Source: an uncultured Eubacteriales bacterium
Lineage (GTDB): Bacteria > Bacillota > Clostridia > Oscillospirales > Oscillospiraceae
Length of the DNA stretch: 6,053 nt
Direction: 5' to 3'
NCBI GenBank assembly: GCA_900544295.1
Contig: UQUO01000077.1
Location: forward strand, 1-6,053
The translations under genes were made by a program, and so were the position numbers. The notes beneath the pieces were generated by a model. It was not told where the DNA came from, searched no databases, and was given only the letters and a program-made list of their open reading frames with translations. Shown in pieces: positions 5,934 through 6,053 of the stretch (position 1 is the stretch's first letter; every line of letters starts with the position of its first letter).

Positions 5934-5963
5934 CTATGCGTCAGCATATACCAAAGCCCCGGT

Positions 5964-5997
5964 CAAAGAAACGGGGTGGAGCCCCAAAGAAAAACGC
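5964..5997 (+). repeat. 34-bp direct repeat, right copy
   Basis: Identical to 4691-4724 in the same orientation. Here it runs directly into the outer half of the dispersed repeat. It marks the right edge of the putative HNH unit. Confidence 0.9.
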
Positions 5998-6051
5998 TTT
6001 TTGGGGTGGTGGCGCCCCCGTGAGGTTTCGGGACCCACCCGCCTCTCCCAC
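5964..6051 (-). repeat. Dispersed repeat, copy C (outer half only)
   Basis: This is the reverse complement of positions 1-86, with two extra bases around 6000 and two substitutions. The left arm of the hairpin core, present in copies A and B, is missing: homology starts abruptly at 5964. Its outer end coincides with the window end within two bases, just as copy A begins at base 1. Confidence 0.88.
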
Positions 6052-6053
6052 TC

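Larger units (their letters stand above)
4725..5963. mobile_element. Putative 1.24-kb HNH-containing insertion splitting a dispersed repeat
   Basis: In copy A the two halves of the repeat are contiguous. Here the same halves, inverted, are separated by this segment, with 34 bp of repeat duplicated on both sides. That is the pattern left by an insertion with target duplication, or by recombination between two repeat copies. The segment contains one clear gene (HNH endonuclease, minus strand), a triple 12-bp repeat at its right end, and extensive inverted repeats on both sides of the gene. There is no transposase, integrase, reverse transcriptase or terminal inverted repeat typical of an IS. 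I hold this as a hypothesis. The alternative is that B and C are separate, differently truncated repeat copies flanking native intergenic DNA. Confidence 0.35.

Noticed and set aside
1..6053. CRISPR arrays, tRNA and rRNA genes.
   Set aside because: No regularly spaced repeat-spacer pattern and no tRNA or rRNA landmarks were seen on either strand.

Overview
The window carries a compact minus-strand operon of four genes, then a region with a lone small HNH gene set in structured, non-coding DNA. Three copies or part-copies of one dispersed repeat frame both parts. The high GC content, strong AGGAGG-type ribosome binding sites, a TTG start, and the pairing of a PMT-type glycosyltransferase with a DUF4015-like membrane-anchored protein suggest a GC-rich gut-type Firmicute, probably Clostridia (Oscillospirales-like). 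This placement is inference; nothing here fixes a family or species. Both window ends lie in the same repeat in inverted orientation, as expected of an assembly contig that broke at a dispersed repeat.

Layout: 1-172 is repeat copy A. 189-219 is a strong bidirectional intrinsic terminator. 223-4531 is the operon, read right to left: PMT-family glycosyltransferase (TTG start), PHP-family histidinol-phosphatase-like phosphoesterase, ribose-5-phosphate isomerase B (rpiB), and a membrane-anchored DUF4015-like protein that appears to have lost its catalytic motif. Gaps between genes are 13-20 nt and each gene has its own Shine-Dalgarno. A good sigma-A promoter (TGGACA-17-TATAAT) lies just upstream, followed by repeat copy B (4603-4724), inverted relative to copy A.

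4725-5963 has no homology to the repeat. It splits a repeat that is contiguous in copy A, and a perfect 34-bp direct repeat bounds it (4691-4724 and 5964-5997). Read right to left it holds three 12-bp-spaced TTTTnnACA units resembling DnaA boxes or iterons, a long interrupted hairpin (5557-5800), a 101-aa HNH endonuclease gene with a near-perfect ribosome binding site, and about 450 bp of very GC-rich DNA packed with perfect inverted repeats. I recognise no known RNA family there. The most economical reading is a small mobile or recombination-derived HNH unit with structured flanks. An alternative is two repeat copies flanking ordinary intergenic DNA.

The operon genes do not form one textbook pathway. 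The glycosyltransferase and the DUF4015-like protein both point to the cell envelope. RpiB and the PHP phosphatase act on sugar phosphates and phosphate monoesters. Joint expression is well supported; joint function is not.
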